DNA of 64,000 nucleotides, taken from assembly GCA_027475525.1 (NCBI GenBank), contig JAMWFC010000117.1, positions 186,001 through 250,000 of the forward strand. Reading direction: 5' to 3'. Below the pieces are notes generated by a model. It worked only from the letters and a program-made list of their open reading frames with translations, made no database searches and was not told the origin of the DNA. The stretch is from Macrolepiota albuminosa (taxonomy: Eukaryota > Basidiomycota > Agaricomycetes > Agaricales > Agaricaceae). The position numbers and the translations under genes were made by a program. Shown in pieces: positions 24,901-35,199 of the stretch; position 1 is the first letter of the stretch; the number at the start of each line of letters is the position of its first letter.

Positions 24901-27352
24901 CGTTTCCACTTTTCATATCCCTCCTTTCCTTCTAGGATTTGGATAGTCTTTCTTCTATGAAAATCCTTCTCAAGTTGTCGAACCAGTGTTTTTCTATCCA
25001 TTCCGCCACCCTCGAGTACCGTTTCCATACCCTTCCCAATTTCCTTCAACATCCGGAACAGCTCCATGATCTGTGCCTCAAGTTGTGCAATCTGCTCCTC
25101 GTACCCTGCTTTCTGAGTCGCCAGTTGACCTTGGAGCCTGGAAGTCGTTTCTCTCGAAACACCGAGTTTCTCTTCCGCATGGGTTAGTTGTGACTTAAGT
25201 CTCCCGACCAGCCCATCCTGTCCCTGAGCAACTTCCTCTTCCAAAGCCTCCTTCTCCAACCTCAAGCGAGCAACAGTCGCTCTCGCCTCAGCTGCCTCCG
25301 CTTCTACTGCTTGGTGCCTATCCGCCTCGTTGAACTGAGCTATTATCCGCTCAACGGAATGACCTATACGCTGTTCTGCACCGGCAAGTTTTTTGTCCAT
25401 TACGACATCGGTAACGAGAGAATCAATCAGCTGGTAATAATGCACCATTGGTTTACCCTCTTCTCGAATAAGCAACAGATGTTGCATCATTGACAAAAAG
25501 TGGCCCCGCGCCTTCGTGTCTTGAGTTCGCGCAGAGATAGCGTTGTATACATCTTGAGGATTGTTGAGGTCGCGTAAAACTTCTTGATCCAATCGCTCTC
25601 GGAGTCTGCGCTCATCATCATCCAGAATCCGGTAGAGGTTTTTAAGGTTTGTGTCAATATTTGCATAGTTGAAACCTTGGAGAAGAACCACGATCCGCTG
25701 CAGACCTGCTGCTTCCATCTGGGCTCGATGATGTAGCCGAAGGTCAAGATCATCGATGTTGCTGATAATAGCATTAATAAGGAGTAAGTTTGCCAGCTTT
25801 TAAAAATTGAGTTGCTGAAGATGAGCCAAATCCAAATTATGCTTACTGCATAATCATTCAGAGAGCTATCCACACCACCACTACGTTTAACTTCTTCACT
25901 AGCTCCCACCAAACTTCCCATCTTACCCCGACCAGAGAGCGAGTATTCCATAGACTTAAACCAGTAATCATAGCAGCCACCACCTTCGTTGTTCGATGAA
26001 CTGAGGGCTTCTAAACCGGCCACAACTAAATTCAAGATCTCGGCATCATTCCAATAGCAGATATAACAGAGGAGATCAACGACAAGTTTGCGATGCGCTA
26101 AATTCGGAGTGTTGAGAGACGATGCAATTTGAGTAACAATCAAAGGATGCGCGAGTGCTTCGTTAGCCGCAGACTTCGTAAAAATAAATGACAAGCACAG
26201 ATGCTACATGTTTCAATGACTCACGGCAACATTGAAGATTTGTCTGATACATTTTCCAATCTCATATTCCAGGGAGATATCGTTTTCACGTCTGCACAGA
26301 TAATTAATACCATTGGCGTACAAAAATCTTTTTCATTACCGCGTGTTATTCTTACGACTGATGTGCATGAGCGTCTGTGCCAACACAGAAGTTCCTTGTA
26401 TTCGAACAAAAGTCCGAAACCATTCCACTTCTCGACTGCGCAAGGAGACTTGGAGACTGCTTGCATCCTTGGGGGTGACTGTCTTGTCCAAGAACTTTTT
26501 GATGTACCATTCTGGTGTATTCACAATAGTGGAGGGTGGACCATTTTCGTGATGTCGTCTATTAGACTCTTCCCGACTTTTTTCTTCTTTCCAGCGTATA
26601 TGTTCAGCGTTGTAAACCATGTGCCACTTCTGTTCTACGGAAAGTTCGGGTAGCTCTCCTAGATCACGGTCTCGCTTAATTTCTTCGAACATCGTTTCAA
26701 TTTCTTCATCAGTATCTGGACGTGGAAAACAGAATGAACTTGATGAAGTGTGGTTGTTTCCACGAGTGTGATAGAAAAGGGAGTGATGGGTTCCGCTTTC
26801 TGAAGACGATAAAGAAGCTGCGTACTTGGACGCACGGTTTGCTTCTGAGCGCGTGGTAGTAGTGGAAGTGGGTCGAATTGTAGCACTACTAGTTGAAGCA
26901 CTGGAGAAGTGGCCAAAGTCAGCCATATGTGGACTGCGAACACCGGAGGAAGTCGAAGCTTCACTTAAACGAACACGGCTGGATTGAGGGGTCTGTGACA
27001 GTTGTTTGGACGATGAAGAAGGCAAAGATCCTTCGGATAACATGGAGGAGTCTGCAGTAGACACAGTGGTGCTAGGAGAACCAGGAGGACCGTAGCCCTG
27101 CGGTTCGTAGAGTCGGTCTCTACTTCGTTGTAAGGCATAATTGTTGAATTCAGTGCCTGAAGCGGTGAGAGTTGGATTTGTATTTGGAGCTGAGATGCCT
27201 CGGAAGCCCTGGCTCATAGTCGCTACTGGCAACGGAGAACGCGGTGGTGGTCCGAGTTTATCATAAGGAATAGAACGGTCGCTGAGATCTTGTTGAGTAG
27301 AAAGAGACGATTGGCGTGGCCTCCCTTTCTTACGGCCAAAGAGACTGTCCAT
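21968..27352 (-). CDS. Formin (Bni1/SepA type)
   Basis: About 1,600 aa from ATG 27352 (MDSLFGRKKGRPRQS). A disordered Ser-rich N-terminus leads into the GTPase-binding/FH3 armadillo region (EIETMFEEIKRDRDLGELPEL through YDYWFKSMEYSLSGRGKMG), then a coiled coil around 25000-25350, an FH1 domain with an unbroken run of about 29 prolines, the FH2 actin-nucleating domain (MKQLQWDKLPHQQVAKTLWS onward) and a C-terminal DAD (LDSLLEKLRNGDPISRRAARR). It nucleates and elongates unbranched actin at hyphal tips and septa, held off by DAD-FH3 contact until Rho binds. The order is complete and normal; it ends 2 kb from the GH63 gene. Confidence 0.96.
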
Positions 27353-28045
27353 GGATGCTCCCGGCAAAGAGGCTACTTAGTATCAGTCCAGAGTATGATC
27401 GCGTTGCTGTTGCCAAACAATCACATTGAACCGGCGGCGGCCATCCAGACAGAATTTTACTGAGTCTCTGGACCATCTAAGCATCAGGCCCCTCTTGACT
27501 GTTTTCTCCAAGTCAACACCCCAGCATGTGCATTGGTTTTCACGACTACAACTCGTCTTCCAAGTTCTTGATCTTCTCCCACCAAAGTGTTGCCTATGCA
27601 TCCTTTTTGTCTACACTGGTACGGCCAACTCGTCTTCCAAGTTCTTGATCTTCTCCCACCAAAGTGTTGCCTATGCATCCTTTTTGTCTACACTGGTACG
27701 GCCATCCTGGGTATCTTGAAATGTCTTTTCCACTATTAGGGCGTACTTGTCGTGACTAAAACAATGTATCATCATTGTATGCGTTTGCAGAGGGCAAATG
27801 AAGCTTTGACATCTGAGTGGTTAATTACCAAGCTTGGACGACAAACTACATGAATAATCCTGATTTATGCAATCTTCATTGAGGAAAACCTAGTCATTAC
27901 AAACTATTTCGAAGACGACATAATAATAATCTTGGTCGTTAATTGGAATATTATAAATTGTTGTGCACGTGGTTACTATATATCCATCTTCAACGTAGCT
28001 GTTACTTCTACGCAGATTTTCGATTCACTCTTTAATATCGCAATT
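27353..28045. other. Formin 5' flank and PEBP promoter region
   Basis: About 690 bp between the divergent formin and PEBP genes. No convincing coding frame. It contains the 77-bp duplication at 27549-27704, probably in the formin promoter or 5' UTR. Confidence 0.55.
27549..27704 (+). repeat. Perfect tandem duplication, period 77 bp (7 of 9)
   Basis: Bases 27549-27627 equal 27626-27704 (79 bp identical, period 77), upstream of the formin start. Confidence 0.97.
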
Positions 28046-29185
28046 ATGATTTCCCTCACCATCCTTGCATCCCTTGCACTCTTTCCCTTTACTTTTGGTC
28101 AAGCCAACGGCACGGCTCTTCAAATCGCGGCTATCGAAGCTCACTTCAACCAGTCTCTGATTGTCCCTGAACTGCTCACATCGTTCAATCCGAGTGCACT
28201 ACTCACCGTCCACTTAGCTGGTGAGTTATCCTTCGTTCTGTGAGAAAGTTTCATCATAGTATTCTTGCTTGTAGGTATCGGTGTCATCACCCCTGGCCAG
28301 CTTTTGACTAAAGAACGTGAGTCTCCGGGATCAGCAATGTTGTCGAATTTCTGACCATTGCTGCAGAGACGGCGTCTACTCCTACGGTTACCATAACCGC
28401 TGCCAACTCGAGCGTTCAATTGGACGGAAAGTATACCATCACTATGGTCGATGCCGACGTGGCTGGCAGTGATTTGTCGAAGGGTGTGAACCATCACTGG
28501 CTTGTCAATGGCGTCGAGATCACTAGTGGTGTGTAGTCTATAGTATCATATAGTGTCCATCTTCATTCCACTTTGACAGATGGCACGGTTTCCAATACTT
28601 CCGCTACCTCCATTGTCAGCTATGCTGGACCCGGACCGATATCTGGCAGTGGCCCGCACAGGTCTGTCTTCACTTCAGTTTGAAGCCATGTATTAAGATT
28701 TGATTACTAGATACGTAATAATTCTCTACGCGCAACCCGACACGTTCAAACCGCCTACCAACCTCTCTCAACCTACTGGCGTTAGTCCTTTCGACCTAAA
28801 TGGATATGTTAACGTTTGTGCTGTTCTATGCGAATTCGTCTGCTTTTCCTCACTGCCTCTAATGTTTACAGAGCAGTGGTCTAGGTAGCCTGGTGGCGGT
28901 ACGTCACTGTCACTTCATTCTAAGATCCAACGTGTCTAATTAAGATGTTCGTAGGCGAGTTATATCACCGTTGAGGAAGGAACCGCCACCGTTTCTATCT
29001 CTGCCACTTCATCGGTCATCAGTTCCACTCTTGTTGCTGCTACACCCATCAGTTCTAGCCAAGTCGGTAGTGGCACCTCAACCGCAGGTGCCGTAAGCAC
29101 AACTCATAGCAACAGCGCCGCACCTACAATTAGTATCTCATCCCTTGGCCTTCTATTTGCTAGTCTTGTTGCCATGATTGCGTAG
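28046..29185 (+). CDS. Secreted, probably GPI-anchored PEBP-family protein
   Basis: A many-exon gene starting MISLTILASLALFPFTFGQA, a clear signal peptide. The body has the phosphatidylethanolamine-binding fold motifs: YTITMVDADVAGSDLSKGVNHHWLVNG (the DPDxP/HHW region) and YAGPGPISGSGPHRYVIILYAQP (GxHRYV). The C-terminus is Ser/Thr-rich and ends in a short hydrophobic tail (ISISSLGLLFASLVAMIA) as expected for a GPI signal. Cytosolic relatives inhibit carboxypeptidase Y or signal; this one should sit at the cell surface or wall. Ligand unknown. It ends 207 bp from the end of the RBM5-like gene on the other strand. Confidence 0.87.
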
Positions 29186-29392
29186 AACAATAACTTTTGG
29201 ACCTTTACTTTACATAGTTTGCAATTAGTTTTGTTGGTAGTCGAGTGGTAATCCAATGAGATTTTCTGAGTAAAACGATTGAAATACTTTTCAAATTCCG
29301 TAAAGTGAACAGAAACAAACAAACTGTGATCTACTGGCAAGGAATTCAAAAAACATTAGATTGACAAAACAAAGATCGAAGTCGTATTTCAG

Positions 29393-32252
29393 TCAACTTC
29401 CGTAGCGTTCACGAGCCTGAAGAACGACTTAGTACCTTCTTACTCGCTCAATCTCGTCTTTCTTACCGCGTCTTGAGCCATATGAACGTAACCGGAGTAT
29501 CCCTCGGCGTATTTTCCAATTTCTTTGCCTTTGCTGGCTCCCAGGCCAGCTCCTTGTGCATAGATGGCGGTTTGACTAGAGGGTGACATTGATGAGCTCC
29601 AAACATCGCCATAGGTAATGCCACAAACATCGGTTCTACTCTGCCTTCGCCAGAAGTGCCGAGCCCACTGCCTTCAGTCCAACCCATCATTTTCAAAAGT
29701 TTATTGCCAACATTGTTAGTATCTTTGCCTGGATCGATAGGAGGAGGCGATGGTGGCGACGGGGGACCCTCTGACTTCTTCTGTTTTGTATTAATTGGGT
29801 CCTTTTCCGGTAAAGGAACGTCAGGTTGGTTAAAAAGCACTCGGCGCTCCGAGGCACGATCTCGATATTTCGGCTGCTCTTCAACTTTTCTTGCCGTTAC
29901 TTTCTGTCGGGCGACCTCACGAAGATTTGCATCCTTAAAGTTTTTCTGTTCGGATGGAGAACGGAACCACAAGCCAAGCAAAAAGAACAAAAGGTAACGT
30001 CAGCCCAAAGAACTTGAGAAGGTACACAGCATTGAAGTGGCGAGCCTTATGCAGATCTGATTCCTTATTGTGGCGTTTAAGCTGATCGAGAGACTTGAAC
30101 TGCCGTGAACAGAGCAAGCATGTTAATCCTGCGGTATCCGAAAATTCGAATTCAACTTCCGTAATGGTCGCGGAATTGGAAGCGCCAGTCTTGGTCGAAG
30201 ACAACGCCGAAGACGTCGCACGAGGGGTAGCCTGAATGCAGTGTATTAAGTGTAAGACCAATAACAGCCTGAAGCACCATAGCGAGAAATCCAAGAAAAG
30301 GTGATCACCAGAGTAGCTGAAGTATTTTGACCGCTCATATCATGCATAAGCTCTTCTTGCACTTGATTCCACTTGTTTATATTGCTGACAGTCTGAAGAG
30401 CACTGAAAGTGAGTAACAATGTTCCTAACACAATTCCCGTGACAATTGCTTGCACGTAGGGGATACAGTACCTTCTTACTCGCAATTAATGGAGGGACTT
30501 TCTTGACAGCAGCAACTACATGTATCCATGTAAGCCACAGTCCAACCAGTCGTGTAATAGTACGTCAACTTGCCTTTGTTTGTTGATAAGTTATCCTCAA
30601 CCTCCTCTTTCTCCTCGCCTGCCCCGCCTTCATCCATCGAGAAACCTACAACAGGAGCTTTGACTGGATAGAGTACAAAAAAGCATCTAACTTTTGTGTG
30701 ATGCGAATATCCTATCTTGTTTACTCACAAGCTGCCACTTTTGTTGGTCCTTTAAAGCTCAGTGTTACAGGTTTGTCGGACACCGGCAGTTCTGAAGGCA
30801 TCGCTGGTGCAGGTCGAGCTTCGACTTCGCCTAATAAGCGTCAGAATCAATTATCAGGTTTGGGGTTATCTTTACTCTTTTTCTTCTTTTCCTTCTTCTT
30901 CTCTGTGAGCTGGGTTGTTTGGGCGGGTTCTTCAACTTTAAACTCCAAGACAGCTACTGTCGAATTCTCATCCCAATAACGCACCCACGAGTCGTGAACA
31001 CCTCCCAAACTCATAGAGGAGGGAAGGCAAGCATCGTCACGCTGAAGAAAATCGGTTACCGGCTGAAACGAGTAGGGATGAGCAAACGATGCTGCTACGG
31101 GACGGTCCGAAATCCGAAATCCAGCAGGGTGGATGGATGGCGACATGGTGGCAGCGAGAACCGCGGAAGCCGACTGTGAAGTCATTAGAAACATACGGCT
31201 CTGAAACCAGTCTGCACTGTACCGCGACGTCAACAAATTCGACGAAAGCAAAACCGAAGCTCGCCATGGTGACTTTGTCCTTGATGAGAACAATACGTTT
31301 CATGCCCTTCGCCCCCTGCATCGCCGGGCCGGAGGAGTAGAGCATAGCCTGGTAAATTGCCTGCGGCCCGGACAATGGGTCGAGTCCCCTGAAAAGGAGA
31401 ACAGGGCCTTGAGTATTACCAATGTCGCGAGTCCCATCATTCAGATTGCCTCGATTGAATCGACCCCTGTCGTGAGGAGAGGCGCTTTGCGAGTAGTCAA
31501 TCTTGACTCGACGTCCATTATGCGGAGTCCCGGTCTCGAGTGATTTATAATAGGTAGCGGTCACTGATGCGCCATGAGATGCAGGAGGTGGTACTTGGAT
31601 GAAGGGAAACGAAGGGTCGACAAATGCTCGAGCATGCTCGGTAGTAGTAAATTGCGCAAAACCGAAGCCTTTGGAGGAACCTTGTAAATCCAACGGCGAA
31701 GAACGTCAATGCAGTGCGGACACAAATACAAATATGCAAGTGCCTGATGATTTGTCTCGTATTATAGTGACCGTCTCGATGCTACATCCATTTCTCGTAA
31801 GATATGACTGGAGCTAGTCTGGGTTGTGAGAACTGGACAGGTGCGGAAAAGTATGAACTGACGTCGGCCTCAGTAAAGTCGGGATCTAAACCAAGGAATA
31901 TCACATGAGGACTTGGTTCGGACGGCACAAGACGTTTCTTGTTGCGTTGATGGCGGTCGTCTTGGCCGTAGTCCTGGAACTGATCGCCACCCTGGTGGTT
32001 GCTTCTATCGGTGGCATAAGTATCATATGCCTGACTTGTATCATGGACTTGAGGTCCCTGAAAATTTTCCAGTGAGCTAGAGGGCACGCTATAGGAGTTT
32101 ATGGGCTTGACCCCATGAGTGGTTTTCCGCCTTTTGCCATCGCCATAGTAGTCGTCTTCTCTAGGTCGGATATGATGTCTAGAATCGTGGGCGGTCCAGG
32201 AGGAATCTTGCCAGGCATCCTTGCCCTGGTCCCATTCCCTGTTGTAGGGCAT
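29393..32252 (-). CDS. RBM5/RBM10-like splicing factor (RRM, C2H2, G-patch)
   Basis: Starts MPYNREWDQGKDAWQ (ATG 32252). RRM1 begins PSPHVIFLGLDPDFTEAD with RNP1-like SSKGFGFAQF; RRM2 runs from VLLFRGLDPLSGPQAIYQ to ASFGFAFVEF. A C2H2 finger follows (LTCLLCSRQFKSLDQLKRHNKESDLH), then YRDRASERRVLFNQP and the G-patch NKLLKMMGWTEGSGLG...AQGAGLGASKGKEIG, ending ARERYGS. This order matches RBM5/RBM10, which steer early spliceosome assembly and 3' splice-site choice; the RanBP2 zinc finger of the animal proteins is not seen. Lys-rich and Pro-rich linkers separate the domains. Nuclear. Divergent from the complex I gene with 103 bp between starts. Confidence 0.9.
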
Positions 32253-32355
32253 GTTGAATGATGACGGTCAAAAGCAAAGTCAAGTCGACAAACAAGGCAT
32301 AAACATCGGAAACCTTTGGACCTCATTTGTCATATACATCATCATCATATCCACC

Positions 32356-32808
32356 ATGGGCGAACATCACTGTAAGCCTCTATCCATGTTCTTTATTACC
32401 TGACTGATTATCCATTCGTTGCCTACTAAACAGCTCAGCTCAAGGTATGGCTGCACCATGTCACCGTCACCACATCCCTCACGATTCCATCCAACTGTAG
32501 ATCCCGGACCCCGCCATTGAGAGGTACAACCTTATGGTACATTTCCACGTTTTTCTGCCCCTCCCACTGTTTCTGAATACTGTAGCGCGAGAGGGCATAC
32601 CTCAACTTCCAGTGGACAAGAAAAACGACTCGGACTGCAATCCTTGGAATCATCGTCTTTCCTGCGATTGCTTATTACCTTTCCAGCGAATACACCGTAT
32701 GTGATCTCTTTAAATCACAGGGAAACCATCTGATAGTAGCAACAGCAAAAATTCAACTGGCTGTCAAGGAAAGGGCAACCCCTCCTTTCAGAAACGAAAA
32801 CTAAATAA
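32356..32808 (+). CDS. Complex I accessory subunit, NDUFB4 (B15)-like
   Basis: Five small exons (32356-32371, 32434-32444, 32501-32536, 32586-32696, 32746-32808) give 78 aa. The protein reads MGEHHSQLKIPDPAIERYNL, then RERAYLNFQWTRKTTRTAIL, a membrane helix (GIIVFPAIAYYLSSEY) and QKFNWLSRKGQPLL. The DPAIERYN...F.WT...TR pattern followed by one TM and an NW...KG tail is that of the NADH:ubiquinone oxidoreductase B15 family. It sits in the inner-membrane arm of complex I. The second exon is only 11 nt, so automated gene calls could easily miss this gene. It converges on COQ7, and complex I and COQ7 both serve the ubiquinone pool. Confidence 0.85.
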
Positions 32809-32988
32809 ATATACTACTTCTCCCCCTTTTGTTGGAACACTTGAAATCTAATGCAAAGGGTGTCTGTCATAGTTTCTGCATATCTTCAGAACGATTTTTA
32901 TATCAATTTTAACTTTAATAGTTACAAGAAGGCCGTGAAACCCAAAAACGTGACCATTATGGGGAGAAACTGACTTGCTCCAAGGGAC

Positions 32989-33856
32989 TTAGATTCGCTT
33001 GCACAAATCTATGGCAACCTTACAACCTGCCCCAATTACACTACTTAGTAGAGCGTGTGCTGGAGCCTGTTGAGAGAAGTGTTCCACTGCGGTGTCCAAA
33101 TGCTCCAACTCGTCGTCTCTGAACTCTTTGACAACGTTCTTCAAGAGCGGGACGCTTGGATGATCATGCGGAAAAGATTCCATCTCCACTAGTTGGCTAT
33201 TTGGCAATAGATAAGATTTCCTGAGCCTGGAGAATCTGGAATCGGAGACTTACTCGTCGTAGTGCTCTCCGATAACAGTCTCAACAGCCTCTGTACAGGC
33301 CATCGCTGCCTCCTTACCCATGAGGGCAGTCACTGCGCCGAGTCCAAAACCTGCTACTTTTGCGACTTCTGTTAGAATCGTTGGCCTGATACGGTGCTGC
33401 ATTTGTAATTTGTCCATGACCAGAAGATGTTTTTTCTCTTGGTCCCACATTTTCTGGATTTATTTCAATGAGGAGTAGCATACCTAGAGAGTGGAGGGTG
33501 TGTCACTCGCCTGTATTAGCAGTCCTGTGCGCCTGTCACGCCCTAGAACATACATTTGTCCCATATATATGTAGTTCGCTGCGACTTCCCCGGCCTGGTC
33601 GACGCGAATAGCACTGTCCAACGATGCCCTTTGTTGTGGAGTAAGATTGTGAGGAGTCGTCGTTGTAGCTGGACTTGTTGCATTCTAGCACTGTCCAACG
33701 ATGCCCTTTGTTGTGGAGTAAGATTGTGAGGAGTCGTCGTTGTAGCTGGACTTGTTGCATTCTGGGGTCGATGTACATGTCGGATGCAAGGCTAGAATTC
33801 AACCTCGTCAAAAGTCTAATCGCATTCCGTGGAGCGAGGCGAGCTGCTGAGAGCAT
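32989..33856 (-). CDS. COQ7: 5-demethoxyubiquinone hydroxylase, mitochondrial (COQ7)
   Basis: Four exons (33856-33804, 33673-33511, 33453-33254, 33220-32989) give 215 aa. The N-terminus [17 protein letters not shown] is a mitochondrial presequence. Di-iron ligands are seen in [41 protein letters not shown] and [10 protein letters not shown]. It hydroxylates demethoxyubiquinone on the matrix face of the inner membrane, the penultimate step of ubiquinone synthesis. The second intron (33510-33454) starts GC. A 77-bp duplication at 33609-33763 doubles the start of exon 2 including its splice acceptor; using the acceptor nearer the body (exon starting at 33673) keeps the frame, whereas reading both copies does not. 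Confidence 0.93.
33609..33763 (+). repeat. Perfect tandem duplication, period 77 bp (8 of 9)
   Basis: Bases 33609-33686 equal 33686-33763. It covers the end of intron 1 and the start of exon 2 of COQ7. Confidence 0.97.
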
Positions 33857-34033
33857 CGACGTGAAAAAAGGTGGCACTGGATGTTTTGAGCCGCGGCACC
33901 CGTGTCATGTGTTCCGTTTCGTCACTTGACAACCACGGCGTACCCTTAGCTTGACCCTCATCAAAATGCCTTCGTACGCAAAACAACCTATTAAGTTGAG
34001 AAAACGTGCTAATCATATTAAAGCTTTATTCCA

Positions 34034-35018
34034 ATGGACGCTGTCGATATGTCCAAAGAAAGAGGCTGGGCAGCCGATCTCGGTACGTGATCAAGCTCTT
34101 CCCAAGCTTGGATGATCGGCTCATTCCCTGCAGGCATGCTTGACTGGGATTCCACGAAGATTGTCTTCACAAAGCGCTCCTTGATAGAGTTTCTAAAGTA
34201 AGTACTATTCGCATAGATACAAGTGACGACGCGCTACAGATTGGATATTATTTAGGTACACTGGTACCACTGTTGACACTAATTTCAACAATATCGCCAA
34301 ACTCCCGCGTTCGTAGACTCGCTTCTCCTAACCTGGAATGATATTTATTATGAGGGACGTGTAGGCTATGCAACATTTGGCAAAATCTTTGATGATTCAG
34401 AAGAAGCGCCAGCCGATTCACCTTCTACCTCAGCTGCTGGTTAGCATTAATCCTCTCTCTATTTATTTACCAAGCATGTCTAAGCATTACAACCAGAAAC
34501 TGGTCTGAAATCTACTCGCCTGACGCGTACCCTTCCTAACTCCAGTATCGGTGATCTACTTGGAGATCATATAGAAGACGATGCTTTGGCATTAGCACCA
34601 CCCAAGGAGGCAGATCAGGCATGTCCCGGCAAATCTCCTGCTTTCTGCTCACCGCCTTACCCTTTTGCGTAGACTGCAGCCAGTGGAAGCAGCGAGACCG
34701 ACTTTAAGCCGAGCAGGTATGTTGTATCATATCAATGCTACCATACGTTTCGTCTCAGGTGGACCTTCAAATAGACGCGTACGCAGTACCCCTGGCGGCC
34801 CAAGCAGTATTGGAAACCTATGGGATGCATCAGAGGCTGAGCAGTTTAAACCAACACGACGGTACGAACTTATCTATCGATTTTCCATTTCTCTTCTTAA
34901 CTTACCGATGCACAGTGTCAGACAAGGTCCAGGAGGACAGGACAACATCAACGATGTATGCACCGTTGGATTCATTTTGTATTGTTCCCACTGATGATCA
35001 ATCCTGCAGATTTTATAA
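34034..35018 (+). CDS. 181-aa protein with a tandem FKP(S/T)RRVR-PGG motif, unknown function
   Basis: Nine exons (34034-34082, 34134-34197, 34256-34263, 34317-34439, 34497-34618, 34673-34716, 34775-34861, 34916-34955, 35010-35018) sum to 182 codons. Exon 3 is 8 nt; skipping it breaks the frame. The intron after 34618 uses a GC donor. The first half reads GMLDWDSTKIVFTKRSLIEF and SLLLTWNDIYYEGRVGYATF. The second half has two like modules, DFKPSRRVRSTPGGPSSIGN and QFKPTRRVRQGPGGQDNIND. The PGG-x-x-x-I pattern recalls HN1/Jupiter and SPIRAL1 microtubule proteins, but that is a loose resemblance. The start is 177 bp from the divergent COQ7 start. Confidence 0.7.
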
Positions 35019-35199
35019 AATAACACACGATTGGAAGGGAGTTGTGCGCAGACGTATCTGTCGTGCACCAGATTATATGCATCAAACTGTCAACTCTAAT
35101 AAGAATGAATTGTTTACCTCCAATACGTCCAACATCTTTTATCCCTTTTTAACATTACAAGACGTCTTTCCTATGTTCTGCGAGCTGTTTAAAAACATA

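Noticed and set aside
34256..34325. Frameshift or pseudogene in the 181-aa protein gene
   Set aside because: An 8-nt exon plus a normal intron with a CTAAT branch site restores the frame and the total is a whole number of codons.
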